DNA from: Streptomyces sp. CCM_MD2014 | Lineage (GTDB): Bacteria; Actinomycetota; Actinomycetes; Streptomycetales; Streptomycetaceae | Reading direction: 5' to 3' | DNA length: 64,000 bases | Assembly: GCF_000772045.1 (NCBI RefSeq) | Contig: NZ_CP009754.1 | Span: 4,216,001-4,280,000 of the forward strand | Part shown: one piece after another, positions 49,946 to 58,225 of the stretch | Numbering within the stretch: position 1 is the stretch's first letter | Layout of the letters: every line of letters starts with the position of its first letter | Notes under the pieces: generated by a model | The model's input: the letters and a program-made list of their open reading frames with translations, nothing else | Databases searched by the model: none | Told to the model about the DNA's origin: nothing | Translations under genes and position numbers: made by a program

Positions 49946-50404
49946 TCAGGCCGTCCGGCGGACGGCGCGGCCGAGGAGCAGGGGCACGGCCAGGTGGTGG
50001 ACCGGTGCGGCCAGGGACCACAGCACCCGGCCGGTCCGGCGCTCGTAGTGCGCGTACGTCGCCCAGAGCAGCCGCGCGTCGTCGACGGTCACGACGTTGC
50101 GCACGGTCAGCGACGGCGCGCGGGCCTCCAGGGCGACCCTGCCCGGCCCCGTCTCCAGCACGCGCCAGCCCACCACGTGCCGCCGCGAGGAGCGCGGTCC
50201 CAGCCGCAGCCCCAGCACGCCCGCCCAGCCCGCACGGATCAGCTCGCGCAGGACCACCGGAACGTCCTCGTAGCTGGCGCGCACCCATTCCTCGGGCGCG
50301 AGCCGGGGAAGTCCGGCGGCCGGAAGTTCGAACGCCGTAGCGAAGTGGGCGTCGACGGGGTCCACCCGGACGCGACGAATCGCGCGGGAACCGGTGCGTC
50401 TCAT
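49946..50404 (-). CDS. DUF2867-like or SRPBCC-type hypothetical protein
   Basis: 152 residues, soluble, with a beta-rich core (VVGWRVLETGPGRVALEARAPS, TVRNVVTVDDARLLW) and a C-terminal helix (PVHHLAVPLLLGRAVRR). It resembles the DUF2867/SRPBCC-like small domains. No catalytic residues are recognised. It stands between convergent genes. Confidence 0.75.
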   Translation of the reverse strand: MRRTGSRAIRRVRVDPVDAHFATAFELPAAGLPRLAPEEWVRASYEDVPVVLRELIRAGWAGVLGLRLGPRSSRRHVVGWRVLETGPGRVALEARAPSLTVRNVVTVDDARLLWATYAHYERRTGRVLWSLAAPVHHLAVPLLLGRAVRRTA

Positions 50405-50449
50405 ACCCGTAATCCTGGGCCGCGCCCCCGAGGGGTCAAACGCGCCGCG

Positions 50450-51259
50450 TCACACGGCGTGCTCCGCGCGCGGCGGCTCCAGCCCCAGCACCCGGTCCTT
50501 CAGGGCCGGGAACTGCTCCCGGGTCCGCGCCACCTTCGCCGGGTCGAAGTCCACCGTGAGGACCTCCTCGCCGGCACCGGCCTCCGCAAGCACCTCGCCC
50601 CAGGGATCCACCACGATCGAGTGACCGGCCTGCGGAACTCCGGCGTGCGTCCCGGCCGTTCCGCAGGCGAGGACGAACGCCTGGTTCTCGACCGCCCGCG
50701 CCTGGGCCAGGAGCGTCCAGTGGGACCGGCGGCGCTCCGGCCAGCCCGCCGGGACGACGAGGACCTCGGCGCCGGCGTCGACGAGGGCGCGGAAGAGCTC
50801 GGGGAAGCGCAGGTCGTAGCAGGTCGCCACACCCAGGGTGGTGGCGTCCGGCACCCGGACCGTCACCGGCTCGCGTCCCGCGCCCATCAGCACGGCCTCG
50901 CCCTTGTCGAAGCCGAAGCGGTGGATCTTGCGGTAGGAGGCGGCCAGGTCGCCGACGGGGGAGAAGACGAGAGAGGTGTTGTAGAGCCGCCCGTCCGCGT
51001 CGCGCTCGGGGACCGACCCCGCGTGCAGCCACACGCCCGCGTCGCCCGCCGCCTCGGCCATCGCCTCGTACGTCGGGCCCCGCAGCGGCTCGGCCGCCGC
51101 GTCGAACTCCTCGAAGGCGAACGCGCCCGTGGTCCACAGCTCCGGCAGCACGACGAGGTCGGCACCGGCCTGCTCCCTCACCAGGGCCGCCGCCCGGAGG
51201 CGACGCGCTTCGACCGTTTCGTCCTCGTTCACGGCGATTTGAATCAGAGAGGCGCGCAC
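50450..51259 (-). CDS. Carbon-nitrogen hydrolase (nitrilase superfamily)
   Basis: 269 residues from the GTG at 51259; the ORF can extend to 51310, but the motif ladder starts right here with VRASLIQIAVNED. The catalytic triad is visible: Glu in VVLPELWTTG, Lys in KIHRFGFDKGE and Cys in VATCYDLRFPELFR. Substrates of this omega-amidase or nitrilase-like family are small amides or carbamoyls. It acts in the cytoplasm. No pathway partner is adjacent. Confidence 0.93.
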   Translation of the reverse strand: MRASLIQIAVNEDETVEARRLRAAALVREQAGADLVVLPELWTTGAFAFEEFDAAAEPLRGPTYEAMAEAAGDAGVWLHAGSVPERDADGRLYNTSLVFSPVGDLAASYRKIHRFGFDKGEAVLMGAGREPVTVRVPDATTLGVATCYDLRFPELFRALVDAGAEVLVVPAGWPERRRSHWTLLAQARAVENQAFVLACGTAGTHAGVPQAGHSIVVDPWGEVLAEAGAGEEVLTVDFDPAKVARTREQFPALKDRVLGLEPPRAEHAV

Positions 51260-51441
51260 ACTACCACCGTCCTGGCATTCGAGCCGTCCACACGGGCCTA
51301 CGATCGTCACACGAAAGCACTGCCGGGGTGCCGCACAGCAGCGTAACTTAGCCTCTCAAGACACCCGCCGACTGCCGCCGCCGCCACTGGCACCGCCGCC
51401 GCCAACCGCCCGTGTACCGACCGCCGAGGGGTCCCGTTTCC

Positions 51442-52266
51442 GTGAGTCTGCATCCCACCCTCCAGCCCTACGCCGACGCCTGGACTCACTCCATCGAGGC
51501 GATATCCGAGCTGGTCCAGCCGCTTGTGGAGGCAGAGTGGAACCGCCGGACCCCCTGCCCGGCGTGGTCGGTGCGCGACGTCGTCTCGCACGTCCTCGGC
51601 CTGGACTCCGAGATGCTCGGCGACCCCCGCCCCATCCACACGCTGCCGCGCGACCTCTTCCACGTCACGGGCGACCACCAGCGCTACATGGAGATGCAGG
51701 TCGACGTCCGCCGCCACCACACGGCGCCGGAGATGACGGCCGAGCTGGAATACATGATCATCCGGCGCAACCGCCAGCTGCGGAACGACTCCCGGGACCC
51801 GGGCACGAAGGTGCGCGGCCCGCTCGGCACCGAACTGACCCTCGAGGAGTCGATGCGCCGCCACGCCTTCGACGTGTGGGTGCACGAGCAGGACCTGCGC
51901 ACGGCCCTCGGCCGCCCCGGCAACCTCGACTCCCCCGGCGCGCACGTCACCCGTGACGTGCTGCTCGACGCACTGCCCGCCGTCGTCGCCGACCGGGCGG
52001 ACGCGCCGCGCAGTTCGGCCGTCGTCTTCGACGTCCACGGACCGGTCGAGTTCCTGCGCACCGTCCGCGTCGACATCCAGGGCCGCGGCACCCTCGAATC
52101 GTCCCCGGCCCTGGGCCCCGCCGCGGCCCTCACCCTCGACTGGGAGACGTACGTCCGCCTGGCCTGCGGCCGCGTCTCCCTGGAGGCGGCGAGGGACCGC
52201 GTCAAGACGGAGGGCGACCCGGACCTGGCGGAGGCGATCCTGCGGAACTTCACCGTCACCCCTTAG
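51442..52266 (+). CDS. Mycothiol-dependent maleylpyruvate isomerase-family protein
   Basis: 274 residues from the GTG at 51442 (preceded by GAGGGG); the GTG at 51412 is less likely because the family motif WTHSIEAISELVQPLVEAEWN starts at residue 11. The DinB-like four-helix bundle (about 10-160) has the family metal His in SHVLGLDSE, and a SCP2-like C-terminal domain follows (about 180-270, SSAVVFDVHGPVEFLRTVRV). These enzymes use mycothiol, so they are actinobacterial. Substrate unknown. Confidence 0.9.
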   Translation: MSLHPTLQPYADAWTHSIEAISELVQPLVEAEWNRRTPCPAWSVRDVVSHVLGLDSEMLGDPRPIHTLPRDLFHVTGDHQRYMEMQVDVRRHHTAPEMTAELEYMIIRRNRQLRNDSRDPGTKVRGPLGTELTLEESMRRHAFDVWVHEQDLRTALGRPGNLDSPGAHVTRDVLLDALPAVVADRADAPRSSAVVFDVHGPVEFLRTVRVDIQGRGTLESSPALGPAAALTLDWETYVRLACGRVSLEAARDRVKTEGDPDLAEAILRNFTVTP

Positions 52267-52400
52267 CTGCGGGCAGTCGTGCCGCTGGGGCGGCACGGGT
52301 GGGCGCTGGGGGGGGACCTCCCAGGCCGTTCAGGCACCGGGGGAGGCACCCCGCGACGCCGGGCTGCGCACCCACCCCCGCCCGCCCGCACGCCGGATGC

Positions 52401-53711
52401 CTACACCGGCACGTGCACCGTCTCCACCCTGCTCGCAACCAACCGCTCCCGCTCCCGCAGCGCGGCCCGCTTGCGCAACCGCAGGATCTGCGACAGCCCC
52501 ACCGCCTGGAGCACGAACACGGAAGAGAAGGCAACCGTGTAGTCGTCCCCCGTCGCGTCCAGCAGCACCCCCACCGCGAACAACGTGGTCATCGACGCCA
52601 CGAAGCCCCCCATGTTCGTGATCCCGGACGCCGTCCCCTGCCGCTCCGGCGGATTCGCCGGCCGCGCGAAGTCGAAGCCGATCATCGAGGCCGGCCCGCA
52701 CGCTCCCAGCACCGTGCACAACACCACGAGCAGCCACATCGGCGCGTGCTCGGCCGGGTAGGCCAGCGTCGCCGCCCACAGCGCGGCCGTCGCGCCCACC
52801 GTGCCGAGGGCCAGCGGCAGCCGCGCCGCGTGGTGCCGGGCGATGATCTGGCCGTAGACCAGGCCGACGGCCATGTTGGACAGCACGACGAGGGTGAGCA
52901 GCGTGCCGGCCGTGGCCCGGGACAGGCCCTGCGCCTCGACCAGGAACGGCATCCCCCACAGCAGCAGGAACACCATCGCCGGGAACTGGGTGGTGAAGTG
53001 CACCCAGAGCCCCAGCCGTGTTCCCGGCTCACGCCAGGACAGGGCGATCTGCCGCCGTACGTACGCGGCCCCCTGGTGCGGCAGCGGCTCCGGCTCGTGC
53101 CCCTCGGGGTGGTCCTTGAGGAAGAGGAGCAGCAGGACGAAGACGACGACACCCGCCAGCGCGCTGCCCGCGAACGCCGCCGTCCAGCCGATGCCGTGCA
53201 GCAGCCGGGCCAGGACGAGGGTGGAGACCAGGTTGCCCGCCATGCCGACCAGACCGGCCAGCTGGGCGACCAACGGCCCGCGCCGGGCCGGGAACCAGCG
53301 GGTGCCCAGCCGCAGCACGCTGATGAACGTCATCGCGTCCCCGCAGCCCAGCAGCGCCCGCGAGGCCAGCGCCATGCCGTACGAGGGGGAGAAGGCGAAG
53401 CCCAGCTGCCCCGCCGTGAAGAGCACGACGCCGAGGCCCAGCACCTTCTTGGTGCCGAGCCGGTCGACGAGCAGGCCGACGGGTATCTGCATGCCGGCGT
53501 AGACCAGCAGCTGGAGGATGGAGAAGGTGGACAGCGCCGAGGCGTTGACGTGGAAGCGGTCGGCGGCGTCGAGGCCGGCGACCCCGAGGGACGTGCGGAA
53601 GATGACGGCGACGAAATAGACGGACACGCCGATGCCCCACACGGCGATCGCACGCCGCCCGCCCGGGGGGTCACCGGGCAGGGCCCGGCCGGCCGAGGTG
53701 GCCGTACTCAT
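52401..53711 (-). CDS. MFS transporter
   Basis: 436 residues, 12 predicted membrane helices, with the loop motif between helices 2 and 3 (GLLVDRLGTKKVLGLGVVLF) typical of the family. The N-terminus is Gly/Arg-rich; the C-terminus is basic (RLRKRAALRERER). It overlaps the upstream GntR-type regulator gene by 4 bp (53708-53711), so the regulator probably controls the transporter. Substrate: perhaps a carboxylate or sugar acid given FCD-type regulators; not provable here. Confidence 0.94.
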   Translation of the reverse strand: MSTATSAGRALPGDPPGGRRAIAVWGIGVSVYFVAVIFRTSLGVAGLDAADRFHVNASALSTFSILQLLVYAGMQIPVGLLVDRLGTKKVLGLGVVLFTAGQLGFAFSPSYGMALASRALLGCGDAMTFISVLRLGTRWFPARRGPLVAQLAGLVGMAGNLVSTLVLARLLHGIGWTAAFAGSALAGVVVFVLLLLFLKDHPEGHEPEPLPHQGAAYVRRQIALSWREPGTRLGLWVHFTTQFPAMVFLLLWGMPFLVEAQGLSRATAGTLLTLVVLSNMAVGLVYGQIIARHHAARLPLALGTVGATAALWAATLAYPAEHAPMWLLVVLCTVLGACGPASMIGFDFARPANPPERQGTASGITNMGGFVASMTTLFAVGVLLDATGDDYTVAFSSVFVLQAVGLSQILRLRKRAALRERERLVASRVETVHVPV

Positions 53712-54358
53712 CGGACCTCCCCCCGGGCCAGGTTCGAGAACCAGCCCACGTGCCGGGCCACCACGCCGACGGCCGCGTCCGCGTCCCCGGCGCGCAGCGC
53801 GTCGAGGATCTCCCCGTGCTCGGCGAGGGTGTGGGCGATCCGGTCGGGGTGGGAGTGCATGACGGCGACGCCCATGCGCAGTTGGCGGTCGCGGAGCTGG
53901 TCGTAGAGGCGGGAGAGGATCTCGTTGCCGCCGCTGCGGACGATCTCGGCGTGGAAGCAGCGGTCGGTGACGGAGGCGGCCGCGAAGTCACCGGCCGCCG
54001 CCTGCTCCTTCTGCCGGGCGAGCAGCTCCTCCAGCCGTTCGAGAAGCCCCGGCGGTGCGGGTACGGCCTTCCTGGCCGCGTGCTCCTCGACCAGCAGCCG
54101 GGTCTCCACCACGTCCGCGATCTCCTGCGCGGAGACGGGCAGGACCAGGGCGCCCTTCTTGGGGTAGAGCCGGATCAGCCCCTCGACCTCCAGCCGCAGC
54201 AGCGCCTCGCGCACCGGGGTGCGGGAGACGCCGACGGCCTCGGCCAGCTCGCCCTCGGTGAGCAGCGTCCCGCCCTCGTAGCGGCGCTCGAGGACGCCCT
54301 GTTTGACGTGGGTGTAGACGCGGTCCGCCGCGGGGGGCTGCTTCACTGCCGTGGTCAT
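53708..54358 (-). CDS. GntR-family transcriptional regulator, FadR/FCD type
   Basis: 216 residues from the ATG at 54358. The winged helix-turn-helix is at about 8-75 (GVLERRYEGGTLLTEGELAE, VSRTPVREALLRLEVEGL). The FCD ligand-binding helical domain follows (about 85-210), with metal-site residues in CFHAEIV, EHGEIL and ARHVGWF. Direct repeats TTGTGTC and TTGTATC in the minus-strand promoter region (about 54368-54386) may be its operator. It is cotranscribed with the MFS transporter. Confidence 0.92.
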   Translation of the reverse strand: MTTAVKQPPAADRVYTHVKQGVLERRYEGGTLLTEGELAEAVGVSRTPVREALLRLEVEGLIRLYPKKGALVLPVSAQEIADVVETRLLVEEHAARKAVPAPPGLLERLEELLARQKEQAAAGDFAAASVTDRCFHAEIVRSGGNEILSRLYDQLRDRQLRMGVAVMHSHPDRIAHTLAEHGEILDALRAGDADAAVGVVARHVGWFSNLARGEVR

Positions 54359-54579
54359 GCCGACAGGATAGATACAACAGGGACACAAGAGGGATCCGTT
54401 CCAGCATCCGGACGCCGACCCGTCCCCCTCACCCCTCGGAGGGAACCCGGCACCTCCCCTCCGCCCCGCCGTGCAACCATCCACCCCCTTCGGGTGTCGC
54501 ACTGACGCGGCCACAGCTCCACCGACCACAACTCGGCCGCTTTCCAGGTGACTTCACCACAATCGGGGTAATCAACTCA

Positions 54580-55518
54580 ATGAACACCATTTCCGGCAGC
54601 CGCCTGCGCAGGGCCCTCGCCGTCGCCCTGACCGGCGGCGCCGTCCTGACCACCGGAGCCCTCGCCACCGCACCCGCACAGGCAGCCGCGGCCGAGCGCG
54701 TTCCCGCCCCCGCCGCAGCCGTGCGGGCACCCACCGCGCCCTCGATCGCCGCCAAGGGCGGCTTCGTGATGAACAACGCGACCGGCAAGGCGCTCTACAC
54801 CAAGGCCGCAGACACCAAGCGTTCCACCGGTTCCACGACCAAGATCATGACCGCCAAGGTCGTGCTCGCCCAGCCGAAGCTGAACCTGGACGCCAAGGTG
54901 ACGATCCAGATGGCCTACAGCGACTACATCGTGTCGAAGAACGCCTCCTCAGCCCGCCTGATCGTCGGCGACAAGGTGACGGTCCGCCAGCTGCTGTACG
55001 GGCTGATGCTGCCCTCCGGCTGCGACGCCGCCTACGCACTGGCCGACAAGTTCGGCTCGGGCAAGACGCGGGCGGCGCGCGTGAAGTCGTTCATCGGCAA
55101 GATGAACGCCACCGCCAAGAGCCTCGGCCTGAAGAACACGCACTTCGACTCGTTCGACGGCATCGGCAACGGCAAGAACTACTCCACGCCGCGCGACCTC
55201 ACGAAACTCGCGAGCAGCGCCATGAAGAACTCGACCTTCCGCACCATCGTCAAGACGAAGAAGTACACGGCGAGGACGACGACCAAGAAGGGCGGCACCC
55301 GCACGATGGCGCCCTGGACCAACACCAACACGCTGCTGGGCAGTTACAGCGGCGCGATCGGCGTCAAGACCGGGTCGGGGCCTGAGGCCAAGTACTGCCT
55401 GGTCTTCGCCGCGACCCGGAAGGGCAAGACCGTGATCGGCACGGTGCTGGCGTCCTCGTCGTCGACGCAGCGCGCCAAGGACGCCGCGAAGCTCATGGAC
55501 TACGGATTCAAGAAGTAG
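54580..55518 (+). CDS. D-alanyl-D-alanine carboxypeptidase
   Basis: 312 residues. A signal peptide (about 1-36, ending APAQAA) is followed by the S11-family domain. Active-site motifs are S85-TTK, S146-GC (where SGN is canonical) and K263-TGSG. Family: penicillin-binding DD-carboxypeptidase that trims peptidoglycan pentapeptides outside the membrane. The Cys at the third motif position is a variant worth testing. A strong hairpin follows. Confidence 0.94.
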   Translation: MNTISGSRLRRALAVALTGGAVLTTGALATAPAQAAAAERVPAPAAAVRAPTAPSIAAKGGFVMNNATGKALYTKAADTKRSTGSTTKIMTAKVVLAQPKLNLDAKVTIQMAYSDYIVSKNASSARLIVGDKVTVRQLLYGLMLPSGCDAAYALADKFGSGKTRAARVKSFIGKMNATAKSLGLKNTHFDSFDGIGNGKNYSTPRDLTKLASSAMKNSTFRTIVKTKKYTARTTTKKGGTRTMAPWTNTNTLLGSYSGAIGVKTGSGPEAKYCLVFAATRKGKTVIGTVLASSSSTQRAKDAAKLMDYGFKK

Positions 55519-55539
55519 ACCTGACGCCACACCACCACC

Positions 55540-55567
55540 GGGGCCCGTCGCCGACGCGACGGGCCCC
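55540..55567 (+). terminator. Terminator after the carboxypeptidase gene
   Basis: GGGGCCCGTCG and CGACGGGCCCC pair across a 6-base loop, 22 bp after the stop. Confidence 0.85.
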
Positions 55568-55594
55568 TCTCGCTGTCCGGCTCCCCAGGCCATG

Positions 55595-55619
55595 ATGACA
55601 CTTATGGTGATAGTGTCAT
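55595..55619. promoter_or_regulatory. Operator of the YtrA-type GntR regulator
   Basis: ATGACACT and AGTGTCAT form a perfect inverted repeat with a 9-base spacer, ending 7 bp before the regulator's ATG. The position in its own promoter implies autorepression. Confidence 0.6.
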
Positions 55620-55626
55620 TAGCACC

Positions 55627-55974
55627 ATGCTGCTGAGTCTGGACAAGACCGACACCCGGCCCCTGCACGAACAGGTCGCCGGCGCCCTCCGGCGCGCCAT
55701 CGCCGAGGGGGAGTGCGCCCCGGGGGACCGCCTGCCCTCGGCCCGCGACCTCTCCGACGCCCTGGACATCAACGTCAACACCGCGCTGCGCGCCCTGCGC
55801 GGCCTGCGGGACGAGGGCCTGCTGGAGTTCCGCCGGGGCCGGGGGGTGACCGTGGCCGAGGGCGCCCGGCCGCACTCCGAGCTGCAGATCCGGGCGCGGG
55901 AGCTGCTCGACGAGGCGGCGCGGCTGGGCTACAGCAGGACCGATGTCATCGACATGATCAGGGGGTTGCCATGA
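55627..55974 (+). CDS. GntR-family regulator, YtrA subfamily
   Basis: 115 residues. A GntR winged HTH occupies about 5-75 (LHEQVAGALRRAIAEGECAP, RDLSDALDINVNTALRALRG), followed by the short YtrA dimerisation helices (SELQIRARELLDEAARLGYS). Such short GntR proteins bind as dimers to inverted repeats like that at 55595-55619. Its stop region overlaps the membrane protein start by 4 bp (ATGA), so the two form an operon, the usual YtrA arrangement. Confidence 0.93.
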   Translation: MLLSLDKTDTRPLHEQVAGALRRAIAEGECAPGDRLPSARDLSDALDINVNTALRALRGLRDEGLLEFRRGRGVTVAEGARPHSELQIRARELLDEAARLGYSRTDVIDMIRGLP

Positions 55975-56960
55975 GGGACACGACGGCGGCGCGGCGCACG
56001 ACGGCCGCGGTCTGGACGGGCGGGGTCACGGCGGTGCTCGCCGGGATGCCGCTCCTGGCGCGCGACAGGCTGCCCGACCGGCTGGCGACCCACTGGGGCC
56101 TGAGCGGCGAGGCCCCCGACGGCTCGATGCCCCTGTGGGCGGCGTCCCTGGTTCCCGCGCTGATCTGGCTGGTGACGGCGGCCGCGGTCACCGTCCCGCT
56201 GATGCGGGCGGGTCCGGCGGCCCGGCCGTGGCCCACCGTGACCCTGCTCCCCATGGGCATCGTCCTCACCGGCGCGCAGGCCGCGGTCGTCCGGGCCAAC
56301 CTGGACCGCGCGGACTGGCACGAGGCCCGGCAGCCCACCGCCTGGGTCGTCGCGATCCTCGTCGCGGCCGTGCTCTCCGGAGTGGCCGGCTGGCTGCTCG
56401 TCACCCGGCTGCGCGCCACCCCGGACGACGCCACGGCGCCCGACGGGGGCGCCCCCGCGCTGGACATCCCGAAGGGCCGGCGCATGGTCTGGTTCTCCCG
56501 CACCGCCAACCCCTGGCTCCAACTGCTGGCGGCCGCGATCGGCCTGGTCGCGGTGGGCGCGCTCGTCGCCCTGGTCGGCGGCCTGGCCGAGCCGGGCGGC
56601 CTGTGGGCGCTGTTCGCCGGATGCGCCGCCGGTTCCCTCGCCTGCGCCGTCTTCTCCTCGGTCCAGGCCCGCGTCTCGGAACGGGGCCTGGAGGTCTCCT
56701 TCGGCCCCCTCGGCTGGCCCGGCCGCCGCTGGGCACCCGGGGACATCGACACGGCGCGGATGGAGGTCCGCCGGCCCTCCCAGGTCGGCGGCTGGGGCTA
56801 CCGCCTCAGCGGTCTCGGCACCACGGTGATGCTGCGCGCCGGCGAGTGCCTGGTCATCCGCCCCCGCGGCCGCCGCAGCGACTTCGCCGTGAGCATCGAC
56901 GACGCCGAGCGGGGAGCGGCCCTGCTCAACGCCCTGCGCACGAACCGAACCGGAGGCTGA
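55971..56960 (+). CDS. DUF1648/DUF5808-type membrane protein
   Basis: 329 residues with about seven membrane helices (around 12-30, 55-75, 85-105, 125-150, 185-215, 225-245), and a C-terminal soluble part (about 250-329) with an RxxDIxTARMEVRRPSQ stretch. The N-terminal part has the DUF1648 pattern (LPDRLATHWGLSGEAPDGSM). The family is regulated by GntR/YtrA proteins and often linked to cell-envelope stress; function unknown. It overlaps the regulator by 4 bp. Confidence 0.88.
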   Translation: MRDTTAARRTTAAVWTGGVTAVLAGMPLLARDRLPDRLATHWGLSGEAPDGSMPLWAASLVPALIWLVTAAAVTVPLMRAGPAARPWPTVTLLPMGIVLTGAQAAVVRANLDRADWHEARQPTAWVVAILVAAVLSGVAGWLLVTRLRATPDDATAPDGGAPALDIPKGRRMVWFSRTANPWLQLLAAAIGLVAVGALVALVGGLAEPGGLWALFAGCAAGSLACAVFSSVQARVSERGLEVSFGPLGWPGRRWAPGDIDTARMEVRRPSQVGGWGYRLSGLGTTVMLRAGECLVIRPRGRRSDFAVSIDDAERGAALLNALRTNRTGG

Positions 56961-56965
56961 GCGCA

Positions 56966-57041
56966 GGGGCCTGGGCCTTGGGCCTGGGCCTTGGGCCTGG
57001 CTTTGGGCTTTGGGCCTTGGGCTTTGGGCTTTGGGCCTGCA
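56966..57041 (+). repeat. TTTGGGC/CTTGGGC 7-bp tandem repeat
   Basis: About eleven imperfect 7-mers follow the membrane protein stop and continue towards the Bro-N gene. Their low GC-run, T-rich pattern is unlike the flanking DNA. No coding role is apparent. Confidence 0.8.
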
Positions 57042-57170
57042 GGCGCCATACACGCCCGCGTCGGCCGCTGCAGCCCTTTCGGTGATCTTCGCTCGCAGTC
57101 GTGAACATCATCGATCTGGCTGGCATATGCCCTCGAAGCCGCCCTACGTTCCGCGACGGAGGTGGTTCAG

Positions 57171-58148
57171 ATGAACGAACCCAGCAAACGACGGAACTCC
57201 GGCGCGCGGCACGAGGCGATCGACGCCGGCGACTTCGTGTACGCGGCCACCGGCGCCCGGGTGCGCCGGCTGACGATGCCGGACGGAAGCCACTGGTTTC
57301 CGGCGGTGGACGTGTGCAAGGAGTTGGGATACACGACGACCCGAAAGGCGCTCACCGATCACGTCCCGGAGGAGCATCGAGACAATCTCGAGACTGTGAC
57401 TGGAAGTCACAGTCTCAGCATTCCCGCAGGCAGGACATGGCGACGAGACTTGCAACTCATCGATCTGCAAGGTCTCATCCTCCTCGTCAACGCCTGCACC
57501 AAACCGGCCTGCGCCCCCTTCAAGCAGTGGGTCGCCGAAGTCATCGAGACCGTGCAGCGCGAGGGCTCGTACTCGCTGGACGAGGCCGAAGTGCAGCCCG
57601 CCGCACCCGGCGCCCCCGTCGCCTACGCCATGCCGGACCAGGTGGCCGACGCGATCGTCCGGCTGGAGGCGCACAACCTCCGGCTGGACGAGCAGCTGGC
57701 CGAGGGGCAGCGCACGTCGATCGCTTTGCAGAGGGAGATGCTCTCCACGCAGCAGGCGACCCTCGCCGCCCAACAGGCCACCCTCGCCGTGCAGCAGGCC
57801 ATGGTGCACGCCCTGGAGCGCATCGCGGACCGGTTCGACACCCTGGTGCTCCACCAAGGGGCGCCCCGCCCGCACCTCGCCCCGGTACCGACCACGGAGT
57901 CCGTGCTGGCCGACTGGCGGCAGCGGTTGTCCGTGACGGAGGACGTGTGGACGGTCGCCCTGGTCGTCGCACCCGTGCTCGTCGAGAAGGGTGAGCTGCG
58001 GGAGCCGCTGGAGTCGATCGCCGCCCGTACGGGGCTCTCCGTGCGGCGGGTCAACGAGTGCCTGCGGCTGCTGCGCACCCACGCCTGCATCCGCTCGCGG
58101 GGCGGGGCCGAGGGCGGGGCCCCGGTGTACGTGCTGCACCAGGGCTGA
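57171..58148 (+). CDS. Bro-N (BRO family) domain protein
   Basis: 325 residues from the ATG at 57171 with GGAGG upstream. The Bro-N domain spans about 15-125 (RRLTMPDGSHWFPAVDVCKE, DLQLIDLQGLILLVNACTKP). Then come a coiled coil of Gln/Ala repeats (about 185-215, QQATLAAQQATLAVQQAM) and a C-terminal winged-helix-like domain (LESIAARTGLSVRRVNECLR). Bro-N proteins bind DNA and are common in phages, but Streptomyces keep many chromosomal copies of unknown role. A perfect 12-bp inverted repeat lies inside the coding region (57390-57416). Confidence 0.9.
   Translation: MNEPSKRRNSGARHEAIDAGDFVYAATGARVRRLTMPDGSHWFPAVDVCKELGYTTTRKALTDHVPEEHRDNLETVTGSHSLSIPAGRTWRRDLQLIDLQGLILLVNACTKPACAPFKQWVAEVIETVQREGSYSLDEAEVQPAAPGAPVAYAMPDQVADAIVRLEAHNLRLDEQLAEGQRTSIALQREMLSTQQATLAAQQATLAVQQAMVHALERIADRFDTLVLHQGAPRPHLAPVPTTESVLADWRQRLSVTEDVWTVALVVAPVLVEKGELREPLESIAARTGLSVRRVNECLRLLRTHACIRSRGGAEGGAPVYVLHQG
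57390..57416. repeat. Perfect intragenic inverted repeat in the Bro-N gene
   Basis: GAGACTGTGACT-GGA-AGTCACAGTCTC has 12-bp arms and a 3-base loop, coding LETVTGSHSL. It could be a hairpin in the mRNA or a binding site of the Bro-N protein itself. Confidence 0.85.
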
Positions 58149-58163
58149 GACCGGTACGGCAGA

Positions 58164-58196
58164 AGGGGCGTCGCAACTCCAACTTGCGGCGCCCCT
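58164..58196. terminator. Bidirectional terminator
   Basis: AGGGGCGTCGCAA and TTGCGGCGCCCCT pair with one mismatch across a 7-base loop between the Bro-N stop and the convergent bkdC stop. Confidence 0.75.
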
Positions 58197-58225
58197 CCGT
58201 CATGAACCTACCCGGCTCGTGCCCC

